DNA of 64,000 nt from NCBI GenBank assembly GCA_039034015.1, contig JBCCBM010000010.1:1-64000 (forward strand). The letters are read 5' to 3'. Position 1 is the stretch's first letter, and each line of letters begins with the position of its first letter. The position numbers were made by a program, and so were the translations under genes. The stretch is from Acuticoccus sp039034015 (GTDB lineage: Bacteria > Pseudomonadota > Alphaproteobacteria > Rhizobiales > Amorphaceae). Under the pieces are notes generated by a model. It had not been told where the DNA came from. It saw only the letters and a list, made by a program, of their open reading frames with translations, and made no database searches. Shown here in pieces: positions 1 to 8,840 of this stretch.

Positions 1-142
1 GCCGACAGGGCGCCTTAGGGGCCCGTGGAAGACTCCGGTCATTGGAAAACGAGCGGCCCGAACGTTTGCGCGCGCAAACGTTCGGGCCGCTCGTTTTCCA
101 ATGACCGGAGTCTTCCACGGGCCCCTAAGGCGCCCTGTCGGC
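1..142. repeat. Perfect 142-bp palindrome without spacer
   Basis: Bases 1-71 are the exact reverse complement of bases 72-142, with no mismatch and no loop; the centre is the GCGC at 70-73. The left arm starts at base 1 of the window, so the palindrome may extend further left. It lies just beyond the 3' end of the leftward GH15 gene. Perfect palindromes this long are unstable in vivo. A fold-back at a contig end is the first explanation; a hairpin (protelomerase-type) replicon end is a less likely alternative. Confidence 0.97.
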
Positions 143-229
143 TCCAGTTCTTTACGACATTGTCATATGAAAGAGCGCGCGCCGTCGACCCGTTCCATCC
201 ACGGCCGGATCGTCTGCCCGAATTTTTTC

Positions 230-2017
230 TTAGATCACCTTGTCCCACCGGCGGGACAGCCGAACGGCGCCATTGATGATCCCCACCATCGAATAGGTTT
301 GCGGGAAGTTGCCCCACAGTTGATTGGTGTGCGGATCCACGTCTTCGGACAACAGGCCAAGGTGGTTGCGGCACGAGAGCATGGTCTCATAAATTTCGCG
401 CGCTTCCTCGCGGCGATCCATGCGGCCGAGCGCGTCGATATACCAGAAGGTGCACACGTTGAACGCGACCTCTGGCGCGCCGAAATCGTCAGCGGCGTGG
501 TAACGGTAAAGGTGGTTGCCGCGGCGCAACTTGTCGCCGATCCGCTCAACGGTCGCCACAAAGCGCGGGTCGTTGACGTCAACAAAGCCCACCTCGGCCA
601 TCAAAAGCAGCGAGGCGTCGAGGTCTTCGCCGCCAAAACTTTCCACGAACGCGCCGACATTCTCGTTCCACGCCTCGTTGCAAATGCGCGCGTGCACTTC
701 GTTCGCCCGGGCGCGCCAGTGTTTTGGCGAAAGGCCCAGCTGGTTCGCAATCTTTGCGAGCCGATCGAGCGCGGCCCAGCACATCAGCGAGGATGATGTG
801 TGCGTGCGCGCTCTGGTGCGCAGCTCCCAAATCCCCGCATCCGGCTGATCGTGCAACTGGAACGCGCGATCGCCGACCACCTCGAGGTGGCGAAAATCTT
901 CCATCGTGCCCTGGCGCAGGAGGCGCTTGTCGAAAAAGGCCTGGGCGGCGGCGAGCACGATGTTGCCATAAACATCATGCTGGTGGTGCTCATGGGCCTG
1001 GTTGCCCACGCGCACCGGGCCCATGCCGAGGTAGCCTGGAAGGTCGGAATGGGTCTCGACCAGGTCTGATTCGAGGCCAATGCCGAACACGGGCTGGACG
1101 TGGTCGCCCTTGGTGAGGCTGATGATATCGCGAATATAGGTGAGGTAATGCTCCATCGTCTCAAGGTCGGATAGAGCATTCAGCGCACGGACCACAAAGA
1201 ACGCGTCCCGCAGCCAACAATAGCGATAGTCCCAATTGCGCTGGGAGAACGGCGCTTCGGGCAGTGACGTTGTGACCGCGGCGACAATGGCGCCAGTTTC
1301 TTCAAACGTGCACAATTTGAGGGTGATGGCCGCGCGGATCACCGCCTCTTGCCATTCGAGCGGCAGCGCGAGGCGCAGCGTCCAGCGCTTCCAATAGTAT
1401 TCGGTCTCTTCTTGGAACTCGCGGCCGATGGTGCCCGGCCGGTCGGACAAGCTTTCGTCCGGGCCGAGGAAAAGGTTAAACTCGCGCTCCAACACGAAGA
1501 ATGTTTCGTCGCGGATGTAGGTCACCGGCGCATCGGTGGTGAGGCGCAGCGCCGTGTCATCGGAGACAAAGCGCACATGGTTGGAGCCTGAGGTGATCTG
1601 CGGCTTCATCTTGCCCCAGTGGAACCGCGGGCGCAGCACAAAGCGGATGCGCGGGCGACCCGCCACCGGCCGCACGCGCCGCACAATTTGCGCAGGGCGA
1701 AACACACGGCCGCGGGAGAGGAAGCGCGGGCAAAAATCGTCGATCTCCACCGCCGCGCCGTCGCTTGCCACAAGGCGGGTGCGCAGGATGGCCGTGTTCT
1801 CGATGTAGCGCTGCTCGGTGTGGGAATAGTCTTCAATTTCAATGGCGAAGGCGCCATCCTCCGGCGCGCCATTGGAGCCGAGCAGCGCGTGGAACACAGG
1901 GTCCCCATCGGGCCGCGGAAGGCACCACCACAGGATGCGGGCCTTGTCGTCCACAAGCGCGTTGATCGAACAGTTGCCGATGATGCCGAACGCCATCGTC
2001 ATGCCGGCATCCCCCAA
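230..2017 (-). CDS. Glycoside hydrolase family 15 protein (glucoamylase/trehalase-like)
   Basis: A 595-residue cytoplasmic enzyme with no signal peptide, expected to hydrolyse an alpha-glucosidic bond, for example in trehalose or short maltooligosaccharides. The N-terminal third is the beta-sandwich typical of bacterial GH15 proteins. The (alpha/alpha)6 barrel follows, with NWDYRYCWLRDA at about residues 261-272 and GIWELR at about 395-400, which contains a candidate catalytic glutamate. A second candidate glutamate lies in APEVAFN near the C-terminus. Met7 is an alternative start. It sits 15 bp downstream of otsB in the same direction, a pairing common in trehalose loci, where otsA usually follows. 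Here the sequence instead runs into the palindrome at 1-142. Whether the substrate is trehalose or a maltooligosaccharide cannot be read from the sequence. Confidence 0.9.
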   Translation of the reverse strand: MGDAGMTMAFGIIGNCSINALVDDKARILWWCLPRPDGDPVFHALLGSNGAPEDGAFAIEIEDYSHTEQRYIENTAILRTRLVASDGAAVEIDDFCPRFLSRGRVFRPAQIVRRVRPVAGRPRIRFVLRPRFHWGKMKPQITSGSNHVRFVSDDTALRLTTDAPVTYIRDETFFVLEREFNLFLGPDESLSDRPGTIGREFQEETEYYWKRWTLRLALPLEWQEAVIRAAITLKLCTFEETGAIVAAVTTSLPEAPFSQRNWDYRYCWLRDAFFVVRALNALSDLETMEHYLTYIRDIISLTKGDHVQPVFGIGLESDLVETHSDLPGYLGMGPVRVGNQAHEHHQHDVYGNIVLAAAQAFFDKRLLRQGTMEDFRHLEVVGDRAFQLHDQPDAGIWELRTRARTHTSSSLMCWAALDRLAKIANQLGLSPKHWRARANEVHARICNEAWNENVGAFVESFGGEDLDASLLLMAEVGFVDVNDPRFVATVERIGDKLRRGNHLYRYHAADDFGAPEVAFNVCTFWYIDALGRMDRREEAREIYETMLSCRNHLGLLSEDVDPHTNQLWGNFPQTYSMVGIINGAVRLSRRWDKVI

Positions 2018-2032
2018 ACCGAAGCCATTGTC

Positions 2033-2752
2033 TTAACCTTCTGAAATTGCGGCGAGCCAGGCGTGCACCGCCGAAACGTTCGCCAGCCGATGGGTGGCAA
2101 GCGTTGGCCCCTCCCCCACCTTGATGCCAAAGCCGCCCATGGCCTCGGCGACGCGAATGCCATCCTCATCGGTCACATCATCGCCGATGAAAACGGGCGT
2201 ACGGCCGGCAAAGGGCGCCCCCGCCATGAATTTTTCCACCGCAACGCCCTTGTCGTGCCCGGCCCCCTTGGCCTCCACAACCATCTTGCCCGCAATGAGG
2301 TTAAGGTTTGTGAGATCGCGCACCCAACCGGTCATGGCGGTTTTAACCTCCACCTCCCGTTCCGGCGCGGCGCGATAGTGAACGGCAAGGCCCGCGCCCT
2401 TGTCCTCCAGCTTCACGCCGCCGGAAAGACCCTCCCAGGCCAAGATGCGCGCGCGCAACACGGCAATTTCTTGAGGGGGGACGGCGTTTTCCACCGCGCC
2501 GCCGGGCCCCGGCCGCCGCTCCAACCCGTGCATGCCGGCGGCCGCAATGGGCACCTTCAAAAAGCTGTCCACCTCCGACACCTTTCGTCCGGTCACCACT
2601 GCGACGGCGCCATCAAGGCGGGCCAGCAACCCCTCAATGATTTTTGGGACAGCGGCCGCCACCGTCACCCCATCGGGACGGTCGACAATGTCCACGAGCG
2701 TCCCGTCAAAATCCAGGAAGAGCGCCGGCTTGGCCGGGACAGGCGGTGTCAT
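2033..2752 (-). CDS. otsB: Trehalose-6-phosphate phosphatase
   Basis: HAD-superfamily phosphatase that removes phosphate from trehalose 6-phosphate, the second step of the OtsAB pathway. The catalytic DxD motif is seen in LFLDFDGTL near the N-terminus, and the acidic motif IV in FIGDDVTDEDG near the C-terminus. The conserved glycine-rich segment containing MHGLE is also present. The ATG at 2752 places the DxD motif about 13 residues in, as in the family; an ATG 12 codons further upstream is possible. About 239 residues is normal for OtsB. The neighbouring GH15 gene suggests a trehalose module, but otsA is not in the window. Confidence 0.93.
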   Translation of the reverse strand: MTPPVPAKPALFLDFDGTLVDIVDRPDGVTVAAAVPKIIEGLLARLDGAVAVVTGRKVSEVDSFLKVPIAAAGMHGLERRPGPGGAVENAVPPQEIAVLRARILAWEGLSGGVKLEDKGAGLAVHYRAAPEREVEVKTAMTGWVRDLTNLNLIAGKMVVEAKGAGHDKGVAVEKFMAGAPFAGRTPVFIGDDVTDEDGIRVAEAMGGFGIKVGEGPTLATHRLANVSAVHAWLAAISEG

Positions 2753-2832
2753 GGGGCAAAACCCTTGCGGCCAAAGGCAAAACGCCATTCAGGCGCCGCA
2801 CACTGGACACAGTTCCCCCGTGCCGGCAAGCG

Positions 2833-3519
2833 CTAGGTGGCCAAACTCGTCTCCACGCGCGGCCTGCGATCGGGCGCCTTACAAAGATCGTAAATGACGC
2901 ACGCCTCACACAGCGGCCGCCGTGCCTTGCACACGTGCCGCCCGTGCAGGATCAGCCAGTGGTGCGCGCCAAGCTTAAACGCGTCCGGGACCACCCGTTC
3001 CAGCACCTTTTCCACGTCATCCGGCGTTTTGCCGGGCGCGAGGCCAAGCCGGTTGGAGACGCGAAAGATGTGCGTGTCGACAGCGATCGTCGGCTCACCA
3101 AAGGCTTCATTGAGGACAACGTTTGCGGTCTTTCGCCCCACCCCCGGCAGCGCCTGGAGCGCCGCACGGTCGGCCGGCACCGCGCCGCCATAGTCCGTCA
3201 CCAAGGTTTGCGAGAGCGCAATCACGTTCTTTGCCTTGGTGTTGAAAAGGCCGATGGTTTTGATGAAGTCGCGCACCTTCTCTTCGCCAAGCGCGACCAT
3301 CGCGGCGGGCGTGTCGGCGGCGGCAAACAGTTTTCGGGTCGCCTTGTTGACGCCCACATCGGTCGCCTGCGCCGAAAGCACCACCGCCACCAACAGCGTG
3401 AACGGGTTGGTGTATTCAAGCTCGGTCTTTGGCTCGGGCAGCGCATCGGCGAGCGCTGCAAAGAGCGCCGCCGTCTCCGCCTTGGTATAGCGCGGGCGTT
3501 TGAGCGTTTTGGCCTTCAC
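2833..3519 (-). CDS. nth: Endonuclease III (DNA glycosylase/AP lyase)
   Basis: Base-excision repair enzyme that removes oxidised pyrimidines and nicks the resulting abasic site. The helix-hairpin-helix LPGVGRKTAN supplies the catalytic lysine, and the downstream VDTHIFRVSNR contains the catalytic aspartate. The C-terminus ends in a C-x6-C-x2-C-x5-C [4Fe-4S] cluster (CKARRPLC-EAC-VIYDLC). The GTG start at 3519 overlaps the TGA of the upstream binding-protein gene by 4 nt. This gives 228 residues, close to the usual length, and is preferred over the longer frame that would run 48 bp into the upstream gene. It is the last gene of an overlapping nth/binding-protein/thiol-reductase run. Confidence 0.95.
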   Translation of the reverse strand: MKAKTLKRPRYTKAETAALFAALADALPEPKTELEYTNPFTLLVAVVLSAQATDVGVNKATRKLFAAADTPAAMVALGEEKVRDFIKTIGLFNTKAKNVIALSQTLVTDYGGAVPADRAALQALPGVGRKTANVVLNEAFGEPTIAVDTHIFRVSNRLGLAPGKTPDDVEKVLERVVPDAFKLGAHHWLILHGRHVCKARRPLCEACVIYDLCKAPDRRPRVETSLAT

Positions 3520-4691
3520 CGCAGGAAGGCGTCGTTCCACACCGCCTCGATGATGGGCGTCCACGAGGCGTGGGGCTCTTGCAGCGTTGGCGCTGCAACG
3601 CCCACCTCCTCGCCAAATTTGGCGCGGTCCGCCTCGGGGAGCGCTTCAATGGCAATCACCGCCGGGTCGCCCCAAACGGCGGGGTCCGCCTTGCGCGCCT
3701 GCGCCTCCACCGAGAGCAAAAAGTCCGCCACCACCAGCGCGCCAGCCTTGTCGCTGGAATTGTGGGGGATCGCGACGAAGTGCACGTTGCCGAGCGTGCC
3801 GTCCTCGAACGCGCCCACCATCACGCTTGGCGGCAAGAGCCCGTCGTTGATGGCGGCGGCCGCATCGCTGGGGTTGTGGGTGAGGGCGAGCGCAATTTCA
3901 CCATCCGCGAACAGCCGGCGAAGCTCTGCAACGTTTTGCGCGAACGCCTCGCCCCGGCGCCACGCGTGGCCGTGCAACGCCTCCAAAAACGGCACCATGT
4001 GCGCCTCAACGAGGGCACGCCCGTCCTCGCCCGCCGGCGACAACAGCACCGAAGGGTCGGGCACCGTGTCAAGGAGCACCTGTTTGAGGAACGATGTCCC
4101 CAAGAAATTGGGCGGCTGCGGGTAGGTGAAGCGCCCGGGGTTCGCCTCAGCGAACTGCAGCAAGCCTTCCAGCGAGGTGGGCGGCGTGGTCCGCGCGCTG
4201 TCATAAAGATAGGTGAGTTGCGCGCGGCCCCAGGGCGACTGTTGCCCCTCAACGGCCACCGCAAAATCGGTGAGGATCGCGGGGCCAAACTGCTCCAGAT
4301 CCACCAGCGACCAGTTGGGGAGTTTTTCGGCCCAGGTGTCGCCGTGGAGGAGGCCGTTTTCCTTCATGGCGACAAAATTCTCGCCATTGATCCAGATGAG
4401 GTCCACCGCGCCGCCCTCGGTGCGTCCGGCCGCGGTTTCGGCAAGCACACGGCTTACGGCCTCAGCGGTGTCGGAGAGTTTGACGTGGTTGATGGTGACG
4501 CCGTAGCGGGCCGACACCTCCCCGCCCACCCAGGCGATAAAATCGTTGATGTGCGCTTCCCCGCCCCAGGCGTACCAGTCGACGGTTTCGCCCTTGGCCT
4601 CCTCCAAAACGGCCGGCCAATCGGTGGGGTCGGCGGCAACGGCAGGCACGGGCGCCGCGAGGAGCGCTGCGGCAAGTATGGAACGGATCAT
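3516..4691 (-). CDS. YnjB-like ABC-type substrate-binding protein (orphan)
   Basis: Periplasmic binding protein of 391 residues with a signal peptide (MIRSILAAALLAAPVPAVA-A). The DWYAWGGEAHINDFI segment and a later segment with WINGEN are typical of the YnjB family. In enterobacteria ynjB is linked to ynjC (permease) and ynjD (ATPase), but neither is present here. It is locked between nth (4-nt overlap at its 3' end) and the thiol-reductase gene (4-nt ATGA overlap at its 5' end), so it is probably translated from the same message. The ligand is unknown. It may use transporter parts encoded elsewhere or have a non-transport role. Confidence 0.82.
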   Translation of the reverse strand: MIRSILAAALLAAPVPAVAADPTDWPAVLEEAKGETVDWYAWGGEAHINDFIAWVGGEVSARYGVTINHVKLSDTAEAVSRVLAETAAGRTEGGAVDLIWINGENFVAMKENGLLHGDTWAEKLPNWSLVDLEQFGPAILTDFAVAVEGQQSPWGRAQLTYLYDSARTTPPTSLEGLLQFAEANPGRFTYPQPPNFLGTSFLKQVLLDTVPDPSVLLSPAGEDGRALVEAHMVPFLEALHGHAWRRGEAFAQNVAELRRLFADGEIALALTHNPSDAAAAINDGLLPPSVMVGAFEDGTLGNVHFVAIPHNSSDKAGALVVADFLLSVEAQARKADPAVWGDPAVIAIEALPEADRAKFGEEVGVAAPTLQEPHASWTPIIEAVWNDAFLR

Positions 4692-6811
4692 TGGGGCGCT
4701 TTCGTGAGGGCGAGGGAGCGCGAGGCCCCCGCAAATGTGTTCTTGAGGCGCGCAAAGGTGAGGATTTGCGGCAAAACGGTCGCCTCGCCGCGGCCGGAAA
4801 AGAACACGTAAAGCGGCACGCCCGCCCGGCCAAAGCGGTCCATCAGCGCGCTCACATCGTTGTCGCGCCGCGTCCAGTCGGCCACCATGAAGGTGACGTC
4901 ATTGTCCGCAAGCAGCGCGGCGAAAGCCTCGTCGGCGAAGACGGCCTCCTCATTCACCTTGCAGGTGATGCACCAGGCGGCCGTGGCGTTCAAAAACACC
5001 GGCCGCCCCTCCGCCTCAAGCGCCGCAAGTGCGGCCGGCGTGAACGGCACCACAGGCGCCGGCCCCGCAACCGCCACCGTTTGGGGGGGCGCTGCATCCG
5101 CCACCGGCCGCCCGACCGCCAGCGCGCCCGCAAAAATCGCCACCGCGAGCCCCAGCGCCACCTTGCGCCGCGCCCCCGTCACCCCTTGGGAGAGCCCGAA
5201 CACCCACGCGGCCGTCGCCACAAGCACAAGCGCAAGGAGCGCCGCCAGCAACGGCCCCGGCCCCGTCAACTGCGCCAACACCCAGATGAGCCACGCGGCG
5301 GTCGCATAAAGCGGAAAGGCGAGCGCTTGTTTCAGCCGCACCATCCACGCCCCGGGTTTGGGCAAAATCTTCGTGAGCCCCGGCAGCAGCGACAACACCA
5401 CGAACGGCGCCGCAAGCCCTGCCCCGAGCGCCGCGAAGACGGCAAGCGCCATGGTGGGCGAGGCGCCAAGCGCTGCCCCAATCGCCACCGCCATGAACGG
5501 TGCTGTGCAAGGCGTCGCAACGATCGTCGCAAGCACCCCCGTGCCGTAGGCGCCCAGGACGCCGTCGCCGGAGCCGCCGCCAACCCGCGTCAAACTGGTG
5601 CCAACCTCAAAAACGCCCGAAAGGTTGAGCGCCACCAGCGTCACCACCGCGGCCATCACCGCCACAAATTCGGGGCTTTGGAGCTGAAAGCCCCAGCCGA
5701 CCCCAACGCCCGCCGCCTTCAGCGCCAACAACACGCCCGCAAGCACTGCAAACATCGTCAAGACGCCGCTCGCGTAGGCGGCGCCAATGGTCGCCCGGGT
5801 TTTGATGGGCGCATCCGCATGGCGCACCAAGCCAAACACTTTGAGCGCCAACACCGGGAAGACGCAGGGCATGAGGTTCAAGATCAGCCCGCCGAGGAAC
5901 GCAAAGAGCACCGCCTCGGCAACCCCGATGGGCGGCGGCGCGGGCGCTGAGACGGCAACGGGCGCCGCTGGCGGCGGAGCGGCCACAGGGTCCGAAGCGG
6001 GGTCCGGAGCGGGGTCCGGATCGCCAAGCGCCGCCACCTGCCAGGCGCCCTCGCTTGTGGTGAGGACGCCGGCCATCGTGCCATCGAGCCGGCCGGCGCC
6101 CGACATCAGTTTGAGTGTAAAGCCCGCGCCATCGGCGGCGGGGGTCGCGGTTTGGGGGGCCGCATTGTCGATGAGGCCCGGCGTGACGGGGAAGAAGGCG
6201 GCCTCCGCGCCCTGGCCGAAGGGGACGGTGAGGTAAAGATCGTCCCCGTCGCGGGCGTAGCTGAGGGGGGCGGGCGCCTCTTCAGGCATCGCCCATTGCG
6301 CTTGGACGAAGGTGAAGGCCACCTGGCTGTCCGGCGTCGTGGTCGCGCCTGTCGCAATTTCCACGAGGGTGACACCGCTTTCGGGGATGCAAATCTCTTC
6401 GCACACCAAAAAGTCCATCTGGACGGGGACGCGCAGCGGGGCGCCCGGCCGCCAGTCGGCCGGCACGGTGATGCGCGTCATCAGCGTAAACGCGGATTTA
6501 TAGCCAAAATTGACAAACGGCGGATAAGGCAATCGCTCGGGCGCGGGGAAGCGGAGGGGGTCGGCCGAGGCGCCCTCCGGCAGCGTCCAAGTGGCGCGGG
6601 GTGCTTCGCCCACATCGCCGGGGTTCTTCCAGTACGTGTGCCAGCCGTCCGCAACGCGCACACGGATCGCAACATCGGTCGCCTCGCCCGGTGCCGTGGC
6701 CGCATTGCGGGGGATCAGCTCGGCACGCAGATGATCGGTCTCGATCATTGCGCGCGCGAACGAGGGCGTGGCGACAAAAAGCGCCACAAGACACACCAAA
6801 ACGCGGACCAT
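4688..6811 (-). CDS. ScsB/DsbD-type protein-disulfide reductase
   Basis: Inner-membrane thiol reductase that should pass electrons from cytoplasmic thioredoxin to periplasmic or exported partners. Three modules are visible. After a signal peptide comes a periplasmic DsbD-like domain with a Cys pair in LVCEEICIPE. A CcdA-like block of eight or so membrane helices follows, with its cysteines in NLMPCVFP and VATPCTAPFM. The C-terminal thioredoxin domain has the CxxC motif in AAWCITCK. A Pro/Ala-rich linker joins the first two. The Cys pair in the N-terminal domain resembles ScsB rather than classical DsbD. The ATG at 6811 begins directly at the signal peptide; in-frame ATGs lie upstream at 6838 and possibly 6874. 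The gene overlaps the YnjB-like gene by 4 nt (ATGA). Confidence 0.9.
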   Translation of the reverse strand: MVRVLVCLVALFVATPSFARAMIETDHLRAELIPRNAATAPGEATDVAIRVRVADGWHTYWKNPGDVGEAPRATWTLPEGASADPLRFPAPERLPYPPFVNFGYKSAFTLMTRITVPADWRPGAPLRVPVQMDFLVCEEICIPESGVTLVEIATGATTTPDSQVAFTFVQAQWAMPEEAPAPLSYARDGDDLYLTVPFGQGAEAAFFPVTPGLIDNAAPQTATPAADGAGFTLKLMSGAGRLDGTMAGVLTTSEGAWQVAALGDPDPAPDPASDPVAAPPPAAPVAVSAPAPPPIGVAEAVLFAFLGGLILNLMPCVFPVLALKVFGLVRHADAPIKTRATIGAAYASGVLTMFAVLAGVLLALKAAGVGVGWGFQLQSPEFVAVMAAVVTLVALNLSGVFEVGTSLTRVGGGSGDGVLGAYGTGVLATIVATPCTAPFMAVAIGAALGASPTMALAVFAALGAGLAAPFVVLSLLPGLTKILPKPGAWMVRLKQALAFPLYATAAWLIWVLAQLTGPGPLLAALLALVLVATAAWVFGLSQGVTGARRKVALGLAVAIFAGALAVGRPVADAAPPQTVAVAGPAPVVPFTPAALAALEAEGRPVFLNATAAWCITCKVNEEAVFADEAFAALLADNDVTFMVADWTRRDNDVSALMDRFGRAGVPLYVFFSGRGEATVLPQILTFARLKNTFAGASRSLALTKAPQ

Positions 6812-6906
6812 GAACGGGCTCAACGGCGGGACAACCATGCTACGAAGGTAGCCCCGGGGCTGGCCGAGCGCCAACGCCCTCCCGTCACAATTGTGTAAAG
6901 ACTGCC

Positions 6907-7299
6907 GTGACCGATCCCACCCCCTGCTACGAAGCCCGCTACGAAGCGCATATGCGCACCTTCCGTTTTTACATCGGCCTGTCGGTCTATGCGAACATTG
7001 CCTATGCGCCAGTCCTTGGCGGCTTCATCGCGGGGGCCTATTTTGCGCCCTTCGCGCTGTCGCTGATCTTGATGATTGTGCCGGGCATGGTCTCCACAGG
7101 CTTTGCGGCGCTGAGCGGGTTTGCCGTGCGTGAGGCCATCAGCCTCCACCGCGCGATCCAGGCGGACGGTGCAGCGGCGGGCCTTGCCCACATCACCCAC
7201 TCCGCCATGCTCCCGGTGCAGACGACGATGACGCTCATCTTCCACGCCCTCGTCGCCCTCTTGATGTTCTCGACCGCCTTCTTCCGCGTCGTCCTCTAA
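6907..7299 (+). CDS. Small membrane protein of unknown function
   Basis: A 130-residue protein starting at GTG 6907, divergent from the thiol-reductase gene. Hydrophobic segments at about residues 21-43, 46-72 and 100-122 predict three membrane helices, with a polar, Tyr/Arg-containing N-terminus. I do not recognise the family. Its TAA stop shares three bases with the sdhB stop on the other strand, so the two genes converge with no room for a terminator. The amphipathic pattern and codon composition look like a real gene. No strong ribosome binding site is visible. Confidence 0.65.
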   Translation: MTDPTPCYEARYEAHMRTFRFYIGLSVYANIAYAPVLGGFIAGAYFAPFALSLILMIVPGMVSTGFAALSGFAVREAISLHRAIQADGAAAGLAHITHSAMLPVQTTMTLIFHALVALLMFSTAFFRVVL

Positions 7300-8075
7300 A
7301 CGCGGCGCTCCACCATCAAGGCCTTGATCTCGGCAATGGCCTTTGCCGGGTTGAGCCCTTTGGGGCACGCGTTGGCGCAGTTCATGATGGTGTGGCAGCG
7401 ATAAAGGCGGAACGGGTCCTCCAGCGAATCAAGCCGCTCGCCGGTGCGCTCATCCCGGCTGTCCACAATCCAGCGGTGCGCCTGCAAAAGCGCGGCCGGG
7501 CCGAGATACCGGTCCCCGTTCCACCAATAGCTGGGGCATGAGGTGGAGCAGCAGGCGCACAAAATGCACTCATAAAGCCCGTCCAGCTTCTCCCGGTCGT
7601 CATGGCTCTGGCGCCACTCCTTTTGGGGCTGGGGCGTGTCGGTTTTCAGCCACGGCTCGATCTCGCGCAGCTGGGCGTAAAAATTGGTAAGATCGGGGAT
7701 GAGGTCGCGCACCACCGGCATGTGGGGGAGCGGGTTCAGCGTGACAGCGCCCTTCACCTCATTCATGCCCGTGGTGCAGGCAAGACCGTTCAGCCCGTTG
7801 ATGTTCATGGAGCAGGAGCCGCAAATCCCCTCCCGGCACGAGCGACGGAAGGAGAGCGTCGGATCAATCTTATTCTTAATATAGAAGAGCCCGTCGAGGA
7901 TCATGGGCCCACAATCGTCAAGATCGACGAAGTAGGTGTCCATGGTGGGGTTCTCGTCCCCCTCCTCCTGCCAGCGGTAGACGCGAAATTCCTGAAGGTT
8001 TTTCGCGCCTTCGGGTTTGTCCCACACTTTGCCCGATTTCACGCGCGAGTTGTTGGGTAGCGTCAGCTGCGCCAT
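7296..8075 (-). CDS. sdhB: Succinate dehydrogenase iron-sulfur subunit
   Basis: Iron-sulfur subunit of complex II, carrying electrons from the SdhA flavin to ubiquinone. The plant-type [2Fe-2S] ligands are in SCREGICGSCSMNING and the cysteine of GLACTT. The C-terminal domain has CILCACCSTSCPSYWWN and the later cysteines of CHTIMNCANACPKGLNPAKA for the [4Fe-4S] and [3Fe-4S] clusters. Its 259 residues match alphaproteobacterial SdhB. The genes normally found upstream, sdhC, sdhD and sdhA, are absent: 12 bp upstream lies an FkbM methyltransferase gene. Here sdhB therefore seems to be expressed with fkbM and xerC. An SDHAF4-like gene lies 4.6 kb away. Confidence 0.97.
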   Translation of the reverse strand: MAQLTLPNNSRVKSGKVWDKPEGAKNLQEFRVYRWQEEGDENPTMDTYFVDLDDCGPMILDGLFYIKNKIDPTLSFRRSCREGICGSCSMNINGLNGLACTTGMNEVKGAVTLNPLPHMPVVRDLIPDLTNFYAQLREIEPWLKTDTPQPQKEWRQSHDDREKLDGLYECILCACCSTSCPSYWWNGDRYLGPAALLQAHRWIVDSRDERTGERLDSLEDPFRLYRCHTIMNCANACPKGLNPAKAIAEIKALMVERRV

Positions 8076-8087
8076 TCGTCGGATCCC

Positions 8088-8840
8088 TCAATTTCCCCAG
8101 CGACGCAGACACACGTTCTCCGCCGTCTGCTCCTTTATCTGATAACCCTGTTCCAAGAGTTCTAAAAGGCAGTCGCGTCGCCAAGCCGCACGGTGCAGCG
8201 TCTCCATCACAACCGCCACCGGCCAGTTTTCCCGCGGCACCGTGTCGAAGAAGGGCATCAACGCCTCGTCCTCAAACCCCTCCACGTCGATTTTGATGGC
8301 GTGCGCCCGCACCCCCTCGTCCGCCAAAATCTCGGCAAGCGGGCGCACCGTCACCCGCTGCACGCCGCCCTGCTGCCCTGCGGACAAAAGGCTGGAGGCC
8401 CCCGCATTGAGGCTTTCAAAAAGGTCCGCCTCCCCCGCCGGGCCCACCGCCTCCGCGCGGATTGTTGCGGACAGCCCATTCGCGGCAAGGTTTTTGAACA
8501 AGCGCGCGCGCAACCGCGCCAAGGGCTCGATGGCGATGGCGCGCGCGTCCGGCCGGTCCCGCAAAAGGGCGAGCGTGTAGAGCCCGATGTTGGCGCCGAT
8601 ATCCACAAAAACGCCGCCTTCGGGCTGCGCTTTGGCCAGAAAGCGCCGCTCCACGCCCTCCTCGAGGCGGCCCTTGTACCAAATGTCGAAGTCGACCTTG
8701 TTGTCCCGCGGCGCAAGTTCAAAGGTCAGCCCCTCCACGGTGCGCGTCAGGGGCCCGCGCGGGGCGTGACGCTTCATGAAGCGGCGCAGCGGCTCGCGGA
8801 TCAGCGGCGCACGCCGGATGAGGCGGGGCGGCGCCCTCAC
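8088..8840 (-). CDS. FkbM family methyltransferase
   Basis: A 250-residue SAM-dependent methyltransferase. The SAM-binding motif I is FVDIGANIGLYT at about residues 77-88, followed by an acidic loop (AIEPLARL) and the family's conserved IKIDVEGFE block. The substrate is unknown; characterised FkbM proteins methylate hydroxyls of polyketides, sugars or glycans. A very basic N-terminal stretch of about 30 residues precedes the catalytic domain. Its ATG overlaps the xerC stop by 4 nt and its end is 12 bp from the sdhB start, so the three genes are likely cotranscribed. No glycan or polyketide genes are nearby to suggest its target. Confidence 0.88.
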   Translation of the reverse strand: MRAPPRLIRRAPLIREPLRRFMKRHAPRGPLTRTVEGLTFELAPRDNKVDFDIWYKGRLEEGVERRFLAKAQPEGGVFVDIGANIGLYTLALLRDRPDARAIAIEPLARLRARLFKNLAANGLSATIRAEAVGPAGEADLFESLNAGASSLLSAGQQGGVQRVTVRPLAEILADEGVRAHAIKIDVEGFEDEALMPFFDTVPRENWPVAVVMETLHRAAWRRDCLLELLEQGYQIKEQTAENVCLRRWGN

